Source: Marinobacter mangrovi
Lineage (GTDB): Bacteria > Pseudomonadota > Gammaproteobacteria > Pseudomonadales > Oleiphilaceae
Reading direction: 5' to 3'
DNA length: 64,000 nucleotides
Assembly (NCBI RefSeq): GCF_016798325.1
Contig: NZ_JAERVO010000002.1
Location: 62,001 to 126,000 of the forward strand
How positions within the stretch are numbered: position 1 is the stretch's first letter; each line of letters begins with the position of its first letter. The position numbers and the translations under genes were made by a program. Positions 36,347 through 43,408 of this stretch are shown piece after piece. The notes under the pieces were generated by a model. It had not been told where the DNA came from and searched no databases. It saw nothing but the letters and a program-made list of their open reading frames with translations.

Positions 36347-37215
36347 GTTGCGTCCAGTCCTTCGATAAACCGATGCAGGCAGGGATTGGGGTTGTCGGCG
36401 TTCCAGTAGACCCCCTGTTCCACCTGCGGGGATTCGACCAACGGCAGGAAGACCGCCCCCGCCAGTTGCATGCGGCGCATGGAGTTGGGCACCAGTGCCA
36501 CGCCCAGTCCCTTCGCCACCAGGTTGACGATGGTCTGCTGAAGGTGAGCCTCCACCCGTATAGAAGGCTCGAAATCGTACAGCCGGCAGCAGGCAGTGAC
36601 GGCTTCGTGCAGGGCCGGCGCGGTAGTGCCCGGGAACGTGATGAACGGATCCGGCGCGAGGTCACCCACCGATACGATCGTTTCTCCCGCCAGTCGATGC
36701 GTCTCCGGCAGGACCGCGCACAACGGCTCGTGGAACAGCGGACGGTACTGAAGCGTGTGGGCAAAACGCAGCGGAAAGCTGATGCCCACATCGGCGCTGC
36801 CGTTCACCAGCGCGGCGTGCAGGTCCCGGGGCAGGGTTTCGTCGAGGGCCAGTGCCACGTCGGGATAGGCGTCGGAAAAGGAGGCGACCAGTTCCGGCAG
36901 GATGTTCCAGGCGGCGTACATGGTGAACGCGATCGTCAGTGTGCCGCGCTCGCCTTCGGCGGCCGACCGGGCGGATTGGACCGCGACGTCCAGGTCGTCC
37001 AGCAGCCGGCTGACATCCGTCCGGAATTGCTCGCCGGCCGGCGTCAGGCCCACCGAACGGGAGTGCCGCCAGAACAACGGCGTGCCGACACTCTCTTCCA
37101 GCGCGGCGATCTGCCGACTCAATGGTGGCTGGGTGATGTTGAGACGCTCGGCGGCCCGGCGAAAATTGAGCGTGTCCGCAAGGGTCAGGAAGCTGCGAAG
37201 CTGGCGGATATCCAT
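36343..37215 (-). CDS. LysR-family transcriptional regulator
   Basis: Regulator of 290 residues with helix-turn-helix F-L-T-L-A-D-T-L-N-F-R-R-A-A followed by I-T-Q-P-P-L-S-R-Q-I-A-A-L-E, a pattern shared with BenM/CatM-like proteins. The effector domain has R-G-T-L-T-I-A-F-T, I-S-F-P-L-R and G-L-G-V-A-L-V-P. It is divergent from an AEC carrier gene with 109 bases between, so that carrier is the likely target. The 3' end overlaps the uncharacterised gene at 35876 by four bases. Confidence 0.9.
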   Translation of the reverse strand: MDIRQLRSFLTLADTLNFRRAAERLNITQPPLSRQIAALEESVGTPLFWRHSRSVGLTPAGEQFRTDVSRLLDDLDVAVQSARSAAEGERGTLTIAFTMYAAWNILPELVASFSDAYPDVALALDETLPRDLHAALVNGSADVGISFPLRFAHTLQYRPLFHEPLCAVLPETHRLAGETIVSVGDLAPDPFITFPGTTAPALHEAVTACCRLYDFEPSIRVEAHLQQTIVNLVAKGLGVALVPNSMRRMQLAGAVFLPLVESPQVEQGVYWNADNPNPCLHRFIEGLDAT

Positions 37216-37324
37216 AGTTGATGCAAATTAAGTATCAATGGATGGATTATATAGCATTAGACGGTATCAAAGGCCAGGTGGGACACTGGCGCTCTCTTGT
37301 CGAACCCGCCGAGTGAGCCTGTCG

Positions 37325-38251
37325 ATGACCGCTGTTGTAAACGTGTTGCTGCCCATTTTCGGGTTGATCCTGGCCGGCTACGTCTGCCGACGAACCGGCT
37401 GCCTGGGCGAAACGGCGGCTTCGGAGCTCAATCGTTTCGTGGTCTGGCTCTGCCTGCCGGCGCTGCTCTTCACCGCCACGGCGACCGCCTCACTGGAGGC
37501 CATCTGGCACCCCGGTTTTATCGCGGTGGTGTGTATCGGCACCCTGTTTGTTTTCGTGATCACGTTGCTCTATCGGTGGCGTGGTGAACGGCACCTGGCC
37601 GATGCCAGCATCGACGGGTTGAGTGCCTCCTACGCCAATACCGGCTATATCGGCATTCCCCTGTGCGTGCTGGTGCTCGGGGATGAGGGGCTGGAGCCGG
37701 CGCTCGTGGCCACGTTGATCGTGGTCTGTGTGCTGTTTTCTATTGCCATCGTCTGTGTGGAGGTGGGGCTGCAGAGCGAAGGGTCGGCCTATCACGCCGT
37801 GCGCAAGGTGCTCGTCGCGCTGGCCAAGAACCCGCTGGTGGTGTCGCCGATCCTGGGTGCCGGTTGGGCGGCTTCGGGACTGGCTCTGCCGGAGGCCGCC
37901 AGTCGCTTCCTGGATATGTTGGGTGCAGCGACGACACCCTGTGCCCTGGTGTCCCTGGGCGCCTTCCTGGCCCAGCGCGAGCGGGGGCGGGCGCAGGGGG
38001 CCGCGGGTCTGGTGGGGATCAAGTTGATCGTGCACCCACTGCTGGTCTGGCTCCTGGCCAGCTACGTCTTCCCGTTGCCGGCGCTCTGGGCCAAGGCCGC
38101 GCTGTTGCTGAGTGCGCTGCCCACTGGAACCGGCCCGTTCATGCTGGCGGAATATTACCGCCGTGAAGCCTCGGTGGTGGCCAGCAGCGTCCTGCTGTCG
38201 ACGGTGGGTTCGGTGGTCACCCTGTCAGTCTGTCTGTACTGGCTGGGGTGA
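37325..38251 (+). CDS. AEC-family transporter (auxin efflux carrier fold)
   Basis: Membrane carrier of 308 residues with about ten helices. Family signs are the N-terminal L-P-I-F-G-L-I-L-A-G-Y and F-V-V-W-L-C-L-P-A-L-L-F, Y-A-N-T-G-Y-I-G-I-P-L in the middle and A-L-V-S-L-G-A-F-L in the C-terminal half. Bacterial AEC proteins include malonate and malate permeases; the substrate here is unknown. ATG 37325 begins the first membrane helix; the in-frame extension to 37238 would run through the LysR promoter. Its 3' end overlaps the convergent LysR gene by 27 bases. Confidence 0.88.
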   Translation: MTAVVNVLLPIFGLILAGYVCRRTGCLGETAASELNRFVVWLCLPALLFTATATASLEAIWHPGFIAVVCIGTLFVFVITLLYRWRGERHLADASIDGLSASYANTGYIGIPLCVLVLGDEGLEPALVATLIVVCVLFSIAIVCVEVGLQSEGSAYHAVRKVLVALAKNPLVVSPILGAGWAASGLALPEAASRFLDMLGAATTPCALVSLGAFLAQRERGRAQGAAGLVGIKLIVHPLLVWLLASYVFPLPALWAKAALLLSALPTGTGPFMLAEYYRREASVVASSVLLSTVGSVVTLSVCLYWLG

Positions 38252-39133
38252 CCGGGCGGCCGCCAGGTGGTCGATCAGCGCCTGGGCAAACGGCGAGGGT
38301 GCGGCACGCGGATTGGTGCAGATCTTCAGATCCCTTTGGGCCCAGTCTTCCTTCACTTCGATGAGTGAGAGCGGTTGGTGGCCAAACGGCTTCACCGCTT
38401 CCCGCGGCACCAGCCCGATCCCCACGCCGGCTGCCACCATGCGACATACCGCCTCGAAACTCTTCACCTGCACCCGGACGTTCAGGTGCGCCCCCAGGCT
38501 CGACGCCATGTTCATGGTGAACGTATGGATGGCCGACCCGGCGTGCAGCATGACGAACGGTTCGGACAGTACGTCCGCGAATGACAGGGCACGGGCGCCG
38601 GCCAGTGTGTGTCCATGCGCCGTGATCAGCACCAACCGGTCTTCCCGGTAGGGCACCAGGGTGACGTCCTGATGATCGTCGTGCTCCGCCACGATGCCTA
38701 TTTCCGCATCACCCCGGGCGACGCCGGCGAGGATGTCGCCGCTGGTCTGCTCCTCCAGGTTCACGCTGATCTGCGGGTGTCGGCTGAGAAACGCGGCCAG
38801 ATCGTTGGGCAGGTAGCTGTGGATGGCATGGGTGTTGGCCCACAGCCGCACATGTCCCTGGATGCCTTCAGCATAGGGCGCCAGGTCGGAGTGCATCTGC
38901 TCGAGCTTGGCGAACACCTGCCGCGCGTGGCGCAGGAAGATCTCGCCGGCCCGTGTCAGTTGCACGCCCCGAGCCTTGCGTTGCAGCAGGGAGGTGCCTA
39001 GCGAGCCCTCCAGAATCTTGATCCGGTGGCTTGCCGACGAAGGCGCCAGGAACACCCGCTCGGCACCGTGGGTCAGGTTCCGGCATTCGGCCACCGCGAT
39101 GAACAGTCGTAAATCCGTCAGGTTGTATTTCAT
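38225..39133 (-). CDS. LysR-family transcriptional regulator
   Basis: Regulator of 302 residues. The helix-turn-helix reads F-I-A-V-A-E-C-R-N-L-T-H-G-A followed by A-P-S-S-A-S-H-R-I-K-I-L-E, and the effector domain includes G-D-A-E-I-G-I-V-A-E and G-V-G-I-G-L-V-P-R-E. ATG 39133 starts the usual M-K-Y-N-L-T-D-L-R-L-F; the longer in-frame start at 39211 is unlikely. It is divergent from an EamA exporter gene with 110 bases between, which is the probable target. The 3' end overlaps the convergent AEC gene. Confidence 0.88.
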   Translation of the reverse strand: MKYNLTDLRLFIAVAECRNLTHGAERVFLAPSSASHRIKILEGSLGTSLLQRKARGVQLTRAGEIFLRHARQVFAKLEQMHSDLAPYAEGIQGHVRLWANTHAIHSYLPNDLAAFLSRHPQISVNLEEQTSGDILAGVARGDAEIGIVAEHDDHQDVTLVPYREDRLVLITAHGHTLAGARALSFADVLSEPFVMLHAGSAIHTFTMNMASSLGAHLNVRVQVKSFEAVCRMVAAGVGIGLVPREAVKPFGHQPLSLIEVKEDWAQRDLKICTNPRAAPSPFAQALIDHLAAARSPQPVQTD

Positions 39134-39243
39134 GAGAAGGATTCGAAATAAACGAAGGCTCGTGTGCTGAAAACGCAATTCTATCAGTGTTTCTTGAGTC
39201 ATATGATTCAATTTCTTGAATCTTTGAAGGGCGAGTGGTTTTG

Positions 39244-40140
39244 ATGCGTAGGCAGGTTTCTCCCCGGCAACTGGGTGTCGGATTGGCGGTGCTGGCGGCT
39301 TTTGGTTTTTCGTTCAAGGCGATTTTCGTCAAACTCGCCTATCAGGCGGCGCCCGTCGACGCGGTGACGTTGCTGTCGTTGCGGATGATCTTCTCGTTGC
39401 CACTGTTCCTGGTCAGCGGCTGGGCCTACCTGCGAAACGGTCCGACGCTGGGTGCCCGGGATTGGATGCTGCTGATCTTTTTAGGGCTGGCCGGCTATTA
39501 CGGTGCCTCGATCCTGGACTTCCTGGGGCTGCAGTACATTTCGGCCGGGCTGGAGCGGGTCATCCTGTTTACCTACCCGACCATCACCATCCTGATCGGT
39601 CTGCTGTTCCTGAACAAACCCGTCAGCGCGAAACTGGTCGCCGCCCTGGTGCTGTGCTATGCCGGCGTCAGTCTGGTGTTTGTCAGCGACACGCAATTGG
39701 CGGAGGACAGCCGTGCGCCCTGGATCGGCGCGGGTCTGGTGTTCGCCTCGGCGGTGTCTTACGCCTGCTACAACGCCTTTGCGGAGGTGTCCATCGCCAA
39801 ACTGGGGGCGGCCCGGTTTTCGGTGTTGGCGCTGGTGGTGTCGATCGTCGCGGCGCAGATCCATTTCCTGGCCACGAACCCGGTGAGCGATCTGGTCCAG
39901 CCTTGGTCCATCTACGGCTACTGTGCCGCGATGGCGGTTTTCTCGACGGTCATGCCGATTTTTTTCCAGTCCGGGGCGATCCAGCGCATCGGAGCCGGGC
40001 CCACGGTCCTGGTGGGTATGCTGGGACCGATCATGACGATCTTCTTCAGTTGGTTGCTGCTGGCTGAGCCCATCACCGGGGTGCAGATGGCCGGGACGGC
40101 TCTGGTGCTGCTGGGCGTGTACCTGATCCGACGGGCATAG
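39244..40140 (+). CDS. EamA/DMT-family transporter
   Basis: Ten-helix membrane protein of 298 residues with two EamA repeats (about 10-140 and 155-295). The first repeat has F-S-F-K-A-I-F-V-K-L-A-Y and S-L-R-M-I-F-S-L-P, with Y-P-T-I-T-I-L-I-G before the repeat boundary. The second ends in L-L-A-E-P-I-T-G-V-Q-M-A-G-T-A-L-V. Members export metabolites such as amino acids; the substrate is unknown. ATG 39244 was chosen over GTG 39235 because GAAGGGCGAG is better placed for it. It is divergent from a LysR regulator. Confidence 0.87.
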   Translation: MRRQVSPRQLGVGLAVLAAFGFSFKAIFVKLAYQAAPVDAVTLLSLRMIFSLPLFLVSGWAYLRNGPTLGARDWMLLIFLGLAGYYGASILDFLGLQYISAGLERVILFTYPTITILIGLLFLNKPVSAKLVAALVLCYAGVSLVFVSDTQLAEDSRAPWIGAGLVFASAVSYACYNAFAEVSIAKLGAARFSVLALVVSIVAAQIHFLATNPVSDLVQPWSIYGYCAAMAVFSTVMPIFFQSGAIQRIGAGPTVLVGMLGPIMTIFFSWLLLAEPITGVQMAGTALVLLGVYLIRRA

Positions 40141-40253
40141 GTCCGCCGTATTCAGGGCCTTGCGGTTTACCCTATCGGGCGTATCCCTCAGAATCAGGGC
40201 GTGCCAGGGATGCCGCCGTCCGACTATCCATCCACTCATGATCGGAGACCCGA

Positions 40254-41510
40254 ATGAGAGCCTTGTTGAACGCTTACCTGACCTCCTCCCTGATTCTTCG
40301 CGTCAGTATCGCGCTTGTGCTGGGGATTGTGGTCGGACTGGTCGGCGGTCAGCCGGTGGCCGAGTGGCTGGCACCGGTGGGCGAGTTGCTGCTGCGCCTG
40401 TTGAAGTTCCTGATCGTGCCGATCGTCCTGTTTACGCTGATGGTGGGCATCAACCAGGCCAGTATCGGCAGCATGGGTCGGGTGGGCCGCAAGCTGCTGG
40501 TCTACTATGTGGCGACCTCGGCGCTGGCCATCGTGGTCGGATTGGTCGTGGCTTCGATCCTGGCGCCCGGCAGTGGCATGACCCTGGACGACAACGCCAG
40601 TGTGGATGTCCCCGAGAACCCCGGTGTCGTCAATGTCCTGCTGGGTATCGTCCCCACCAACATCGTAAGCGCCTTCAGCGAGCCGAACCTGCTGGGCATT
40701 ATCTTTACCGCCATCGTCTTCGGCATCGCCTTGCTGAAACTCCGCGAAAGCACGGATCAGGCGGGCCTCGCTGAACAGCTCTACCGGGTGATCGAAGGGC
40801 TCAATGCGGTGACCCTGAAGGTCATGGCCGGCGTGCTCCAGTTCGTGCCCATCGGTGTCTTCGCCATCGTGGCCAAGACGGCGGGCGCGCAGGGCATGAA
40901 CACCATCCTGGCGCTGGGGGATATGGTGCTGGTGCTGTACATCGCGTTGGCGGTCCATCTTGTATTCTATTGCGGCCTGATGCGCGTATTCGGTGTGCGC
41001 CTGGGCGGCTTTTTCCGCGAGGCCCGCACGCCCATGGCGACGGCGTTTGCCACCCAGAGCAGTTCCGGTACCTTGCCCCTGACCCTCGATGCGGCCCGCC
41101 GGATGGGTATTCCCCAGAACATTTACGGGTTCAGCCTACCGCTCGGTGCCACCATCAATATGGACGGCGCCGCGATCCGGATCGCCATTTCCGCCGTGTT
41201 TGCGGCCAATGTGGTCGGCGTGCCCCTGGACCTGATGACCATGATCGAGATCGTGTTGATCGGCACCCTGACGTCCATCGGGACGGCCGGTGTCCCGGGC
41301 GCGGGGATTGTCATGATTGCGACGGTGTTCTCCCAGGTCGGATTGCCGATTGAAACCGTTGCCCTGCTGGCCTCGATCGACGCGCTGGTGGGCATGGGGG
41401 CCACCGGGCTCAACGTCACGGGTGACCTGGTGGGCTCGGCTATCATTGCGCGAACGGAGCGCAAGCATGAACCCGCGCCCTCGGCAGCGGAAGTCGAGGC
41501 CGTCTCGTAA
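40254..41510 (+). CDS. Dicarboxylate/amino acid:cation symporter (DAACS family)
   Basis: Inner-membrane symporter of 418 residues, GltP/DctA/SstT-like. It has the conserved R-L-L-K-F-L-I-V-P-I-V-L-F-T-L-M helix, the serine-rich re-entrant loop Q-S-S-S-G-T-L-P-L-T-L (about 278-288) and N-M-D-G-A-A-I (about 308). G-A-G-I-V-M-I-A-T-V and a terminal N-V-T-G-D follow. The loop carries Gly-Thr where the family usually has Ala-Ala-Thr, and Ala replaces Thr after N-M-D-G, so the substrate may differ from glutamate or C4-dicarboxylates (inference). It is a single-gene unit after the EamA gene. Confidence 0.92.
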   Translation: MRALLNAYLTSSLILRVSIALVLGIVVGLVGGQPVAEWLAPVGELLLRLLKFLIVPIVLFTLMVGINQASIGSMGRVGRKLLVYYVATSALAIVVGLVVASILAPGSGMTLDDNASVDVPENPGVVNVLLGIVPTNIVSAFSEPNLLGIIFTAIVFGIALLKLRESTDQAGLAEQLYRVIEGLNAVTLKVMAGVLQFVPIGVFAIVAKTAGAQGMNTILALGDMVLVLYIALAVHLVFYCGLMRVFGVRLGGFFREARTPMATAFATQSSSGTLPLTLDAARRMGIPQNIYGFSLPLGATINMDGAAIRIAISAVFAANVVGVPLDLMTMIEIVLIGTLTSIGTAGVPGAGIVMIATVFSQVGLPIETVALLASIDALVGMGATGLNVTGDLVGSAIIARTERKHEPAPSAAEVEAVS

Positions 41511-41622
41511 CCCCGACCGGAGTCGTTTATGGAGCCGGACAGCCTGAGGTCGTTGGTCAGGGCGTGAGCCTGACGGCACTGGCGCTGTGCGTAGTTGCCT
41601 TTGCCAGCAAGCGGTACTCCCT

Positions 41623-42834
41623 CTAGTGGGCTGTCGTTGTCAGGTCCTTTACGGTGGCCGCGTCGATCGAACGAGCCTGGCCGCCCCAGGTCTGGCGCAG
41701 GTAGTTCACCAGTTCGGCCATCTCGGCATCACTGAGCTGGTCGGCAAAGCCGGGCATCGCCTGCATACGCTCGAAACCGTTGAACGACTGGGCGCCGATG
41801 CCGTCGTGGATCACCTTCACCAGATTGCGGGCGCTGTCCAGGCGTAGGGTGGTGTTGCCTTTCATGGCGACCGCCACATGGGGAATGCCCTCGCCGTCGG
41901 CACCGTGGCAGCCGGCGCAGACGTTCAGGTAGTGCCGGCGCCCCGCGCTGTCGGTCTGTTGGGTGTCGTTGGCCTTCACCACCGTCGCTTCGGGCGGGGT
42001 GTCTCCCATCAGGTAGACGGACATGGCCTTCAGGTCTTCATCGTGCAGGTGGCGGGTGCTGTGATGGAACACCGGGTACATCTCGCTGAACATGGAACCC
42101 TGCTCACTCATGCCTTCGCGCAGGAAGGTGCGCAGAGCCTGCGGAGTCCAGCCGCGCTCCGCGAGTGGTTTGGCGTTCAGGTTGGGGGCCTCGTAACCAC
42201 CGATGACGGCCCCCTGCAGATGTTTGTCCCGGTTCACGGCGCCCAGGCTGTTGCGCGGGGTGTGGCACTCGCCGCAATGACCCAGCACGTCCACCAGGTA
42301 CTGGCCGCGTTTCCAGGTGTCGGACTGCCCGTCACTGTCCCGGGCGTCTTTACCGGCGAACATGACGTTCCAGAAGTTTAGCGTCCAGCGCATGCTGAAC
42401 GGCCAACTGAGTTCGGTTTCCGGCGCCTGGATGTTCACCGGCTTGAGGCTCATCAGGTAGGCGTACATGGCGTCCGAGTCCTCGCGGGGAATCGTATGGT
42501 ACGCCGTGTAAGGCATGGCCGGGTAGAGCTGGGTGCCGTCGGGCAGCTCGCCTTCGGTCAGCGCGTGATAGAACGCGTCGGCACTGTAGTCGCCGATGCC
42601 GAACTCCTTGTCCGGGGTGATGTTGGTGCCGTAGACGGTCCCGAACGGTGTCTCGATCGGGCGACCGCCGGCGTAGGGGGTGCCGTCTTTACGGGTGTGG
42701 CAGGCGGCGCAGTCGGCGGCACGCACCAGGTACTGGCCCCGCTCCAGGGTGTCCTTGTCGGCGTCGGCCGCCCAGGCCGGGGTCGTGCCCAGGCACAGGG
42801 CGAACAACGTTGTGAGGGCGCTGCGATAACGCAT
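41623..42834 (-). CDS. Triheme c-type cytochrome subunit of molybdenum hydroxylase
   Basis: Periplasmic electron-transfer subunit of 403 residues. A Sec signal peptide ends near residue 23 (T-P-A-W-A-A). Three heme motifs follow, C-A-A-C-H, C-G-E-C-H and C-A-G-C-H, in three cytochrome c domains, as in alcohol- and aldehyde-dehydrogenase cytochrome subunits. It should pass electrons from the molybdenum enzyme to ubiquinone or the respiratory chain. ATG 42834 lies two bases after the stop of the 2Fe-2S gene, so it is the last gene of a three-gene operon; the longer open frame overlaps that gene and is not used. Confidence 0.93.
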   Translation of the reverse strand: MRYRSALTTLFALCLGTTPAWAADADKDTLERGQYLVRAADCAACHTRKDGTPYAGGRPIETPFGTVYGTNITPDKEFGIGDYSADAFYHALTEGELPDGTQLYPAMPYTAYHTIPREDSDAMYAYLMSLKPVNIQAPETELSWPFSMRWTLNFWNVMFAGKDARDSDGQSDTWKRGQYLVDVLGHCGECHTPRNSLGAVNRDKHLQGAVIGGYEAPNLNAKPLAERGWTPQALRTFLREGMSEQGSMFSEMYPVFHHSTRHLHDEDLKAMSVYLMGDTPPEATVVKANDTQQTDSAGRRHYLNVCAGCHGADGEGIPHVAVAMKGNTTLRLDSARNLVKVIHDGIGAQSFNGFERMQAMPGFADQLSDAEMAELVNYLRQTWGGQARSIDAATVKDLTTTAH

Positions 42835-42836
42835 GA

Positions 42837-43388
42837 TCAGCTCCTCCCCGTGGTGGTGCCGGGTGTCTTCAGTACGGCGTCGCGGACGGCTTCGAAATAG
42901 CGTACATAGCCGGTACAGCGGCAGATGTGGGATTCCAGCGCTTCGCTGATGGTGTCCTCCAGTTGTGATCGGGGCACCGGCTCCCGCTGCAGGCGCTCCA
43001 CCAGCACCGTCGCGGCATTGACGAACCCGGGTGCGCAGTAGCTGCACTGGAAAGAGAAGTGCTCCAGGAACTGCTGCTGGACAGTGGACAGCGCCTTGAC
43101 CTCGCCTGCGTCGTCCCGTTGGGCGTGTCCTTCGACGGTACGGATGGTCTTGCCGTCGAAGAAGTGGGCGCCGGTGATGCAGGTGCGCACCTCCTCGCTG
43201 CTGCCGTCCGGGTTGTCGACGATCACGGTGCAGGCCCGGCACATGCCCTGGCCGCAGCCGAAGCGGGTGCCGGTGAGGTTGCGGTACTCGTGCAGGTAGT
43301 CGAGCATCATCAGCTCTTCGGGGATGTCTTCCACCGGCTGGGCCTGGCCGTTGATGGTCACCTTCAGCGGCCGCGTCGAAATCGTCAT
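42837..43388 (-). CDS. 2Fe-2S subunit of xanthine-dehydrogenase-family oxidoreductase
   Basis: Iron-sulphur subunit of 183 residues with two clusters. The N-terminal plant-ferredoxin-type domain has C-G-Q-G-M-C-R-A-C and a fourth Cys in V-R-T-C-I. The C-terminal helical domain has C-S-Y-C-A-P-G-F and C-R-C-T-G-Y. This is the IorA/CoxS/NicA type. It has no signal peptide of its own and probably rides out through Tat with the molybdenum subunit. ATG 43388 was chosen because GGAGGAG lies nine bases upstream; an earlier ATG at 43412 overlaps the molybdenum gene stop. Confidence 0.94.
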   Translation of the reverse strand: MTISTRPLKVTINGQAQPVEDIPEELMMLDYLHEYRNLTGTRFGCGQGMCRACTVIVDNPDGSSEEVRTCITGAHFFDGKTIRTVEGHAQRDDAGEVKALSTVQQQFLEHFSFQCSYCAPGFVNAATVLVERLQREPVPRSQLEDTISEALESHICRCTGYVRYFEAVRDAVLKTPGTTTGRS

Positions 43389-43408
43389 GGTGTTGGGCTC
43401 CTCCGGTG

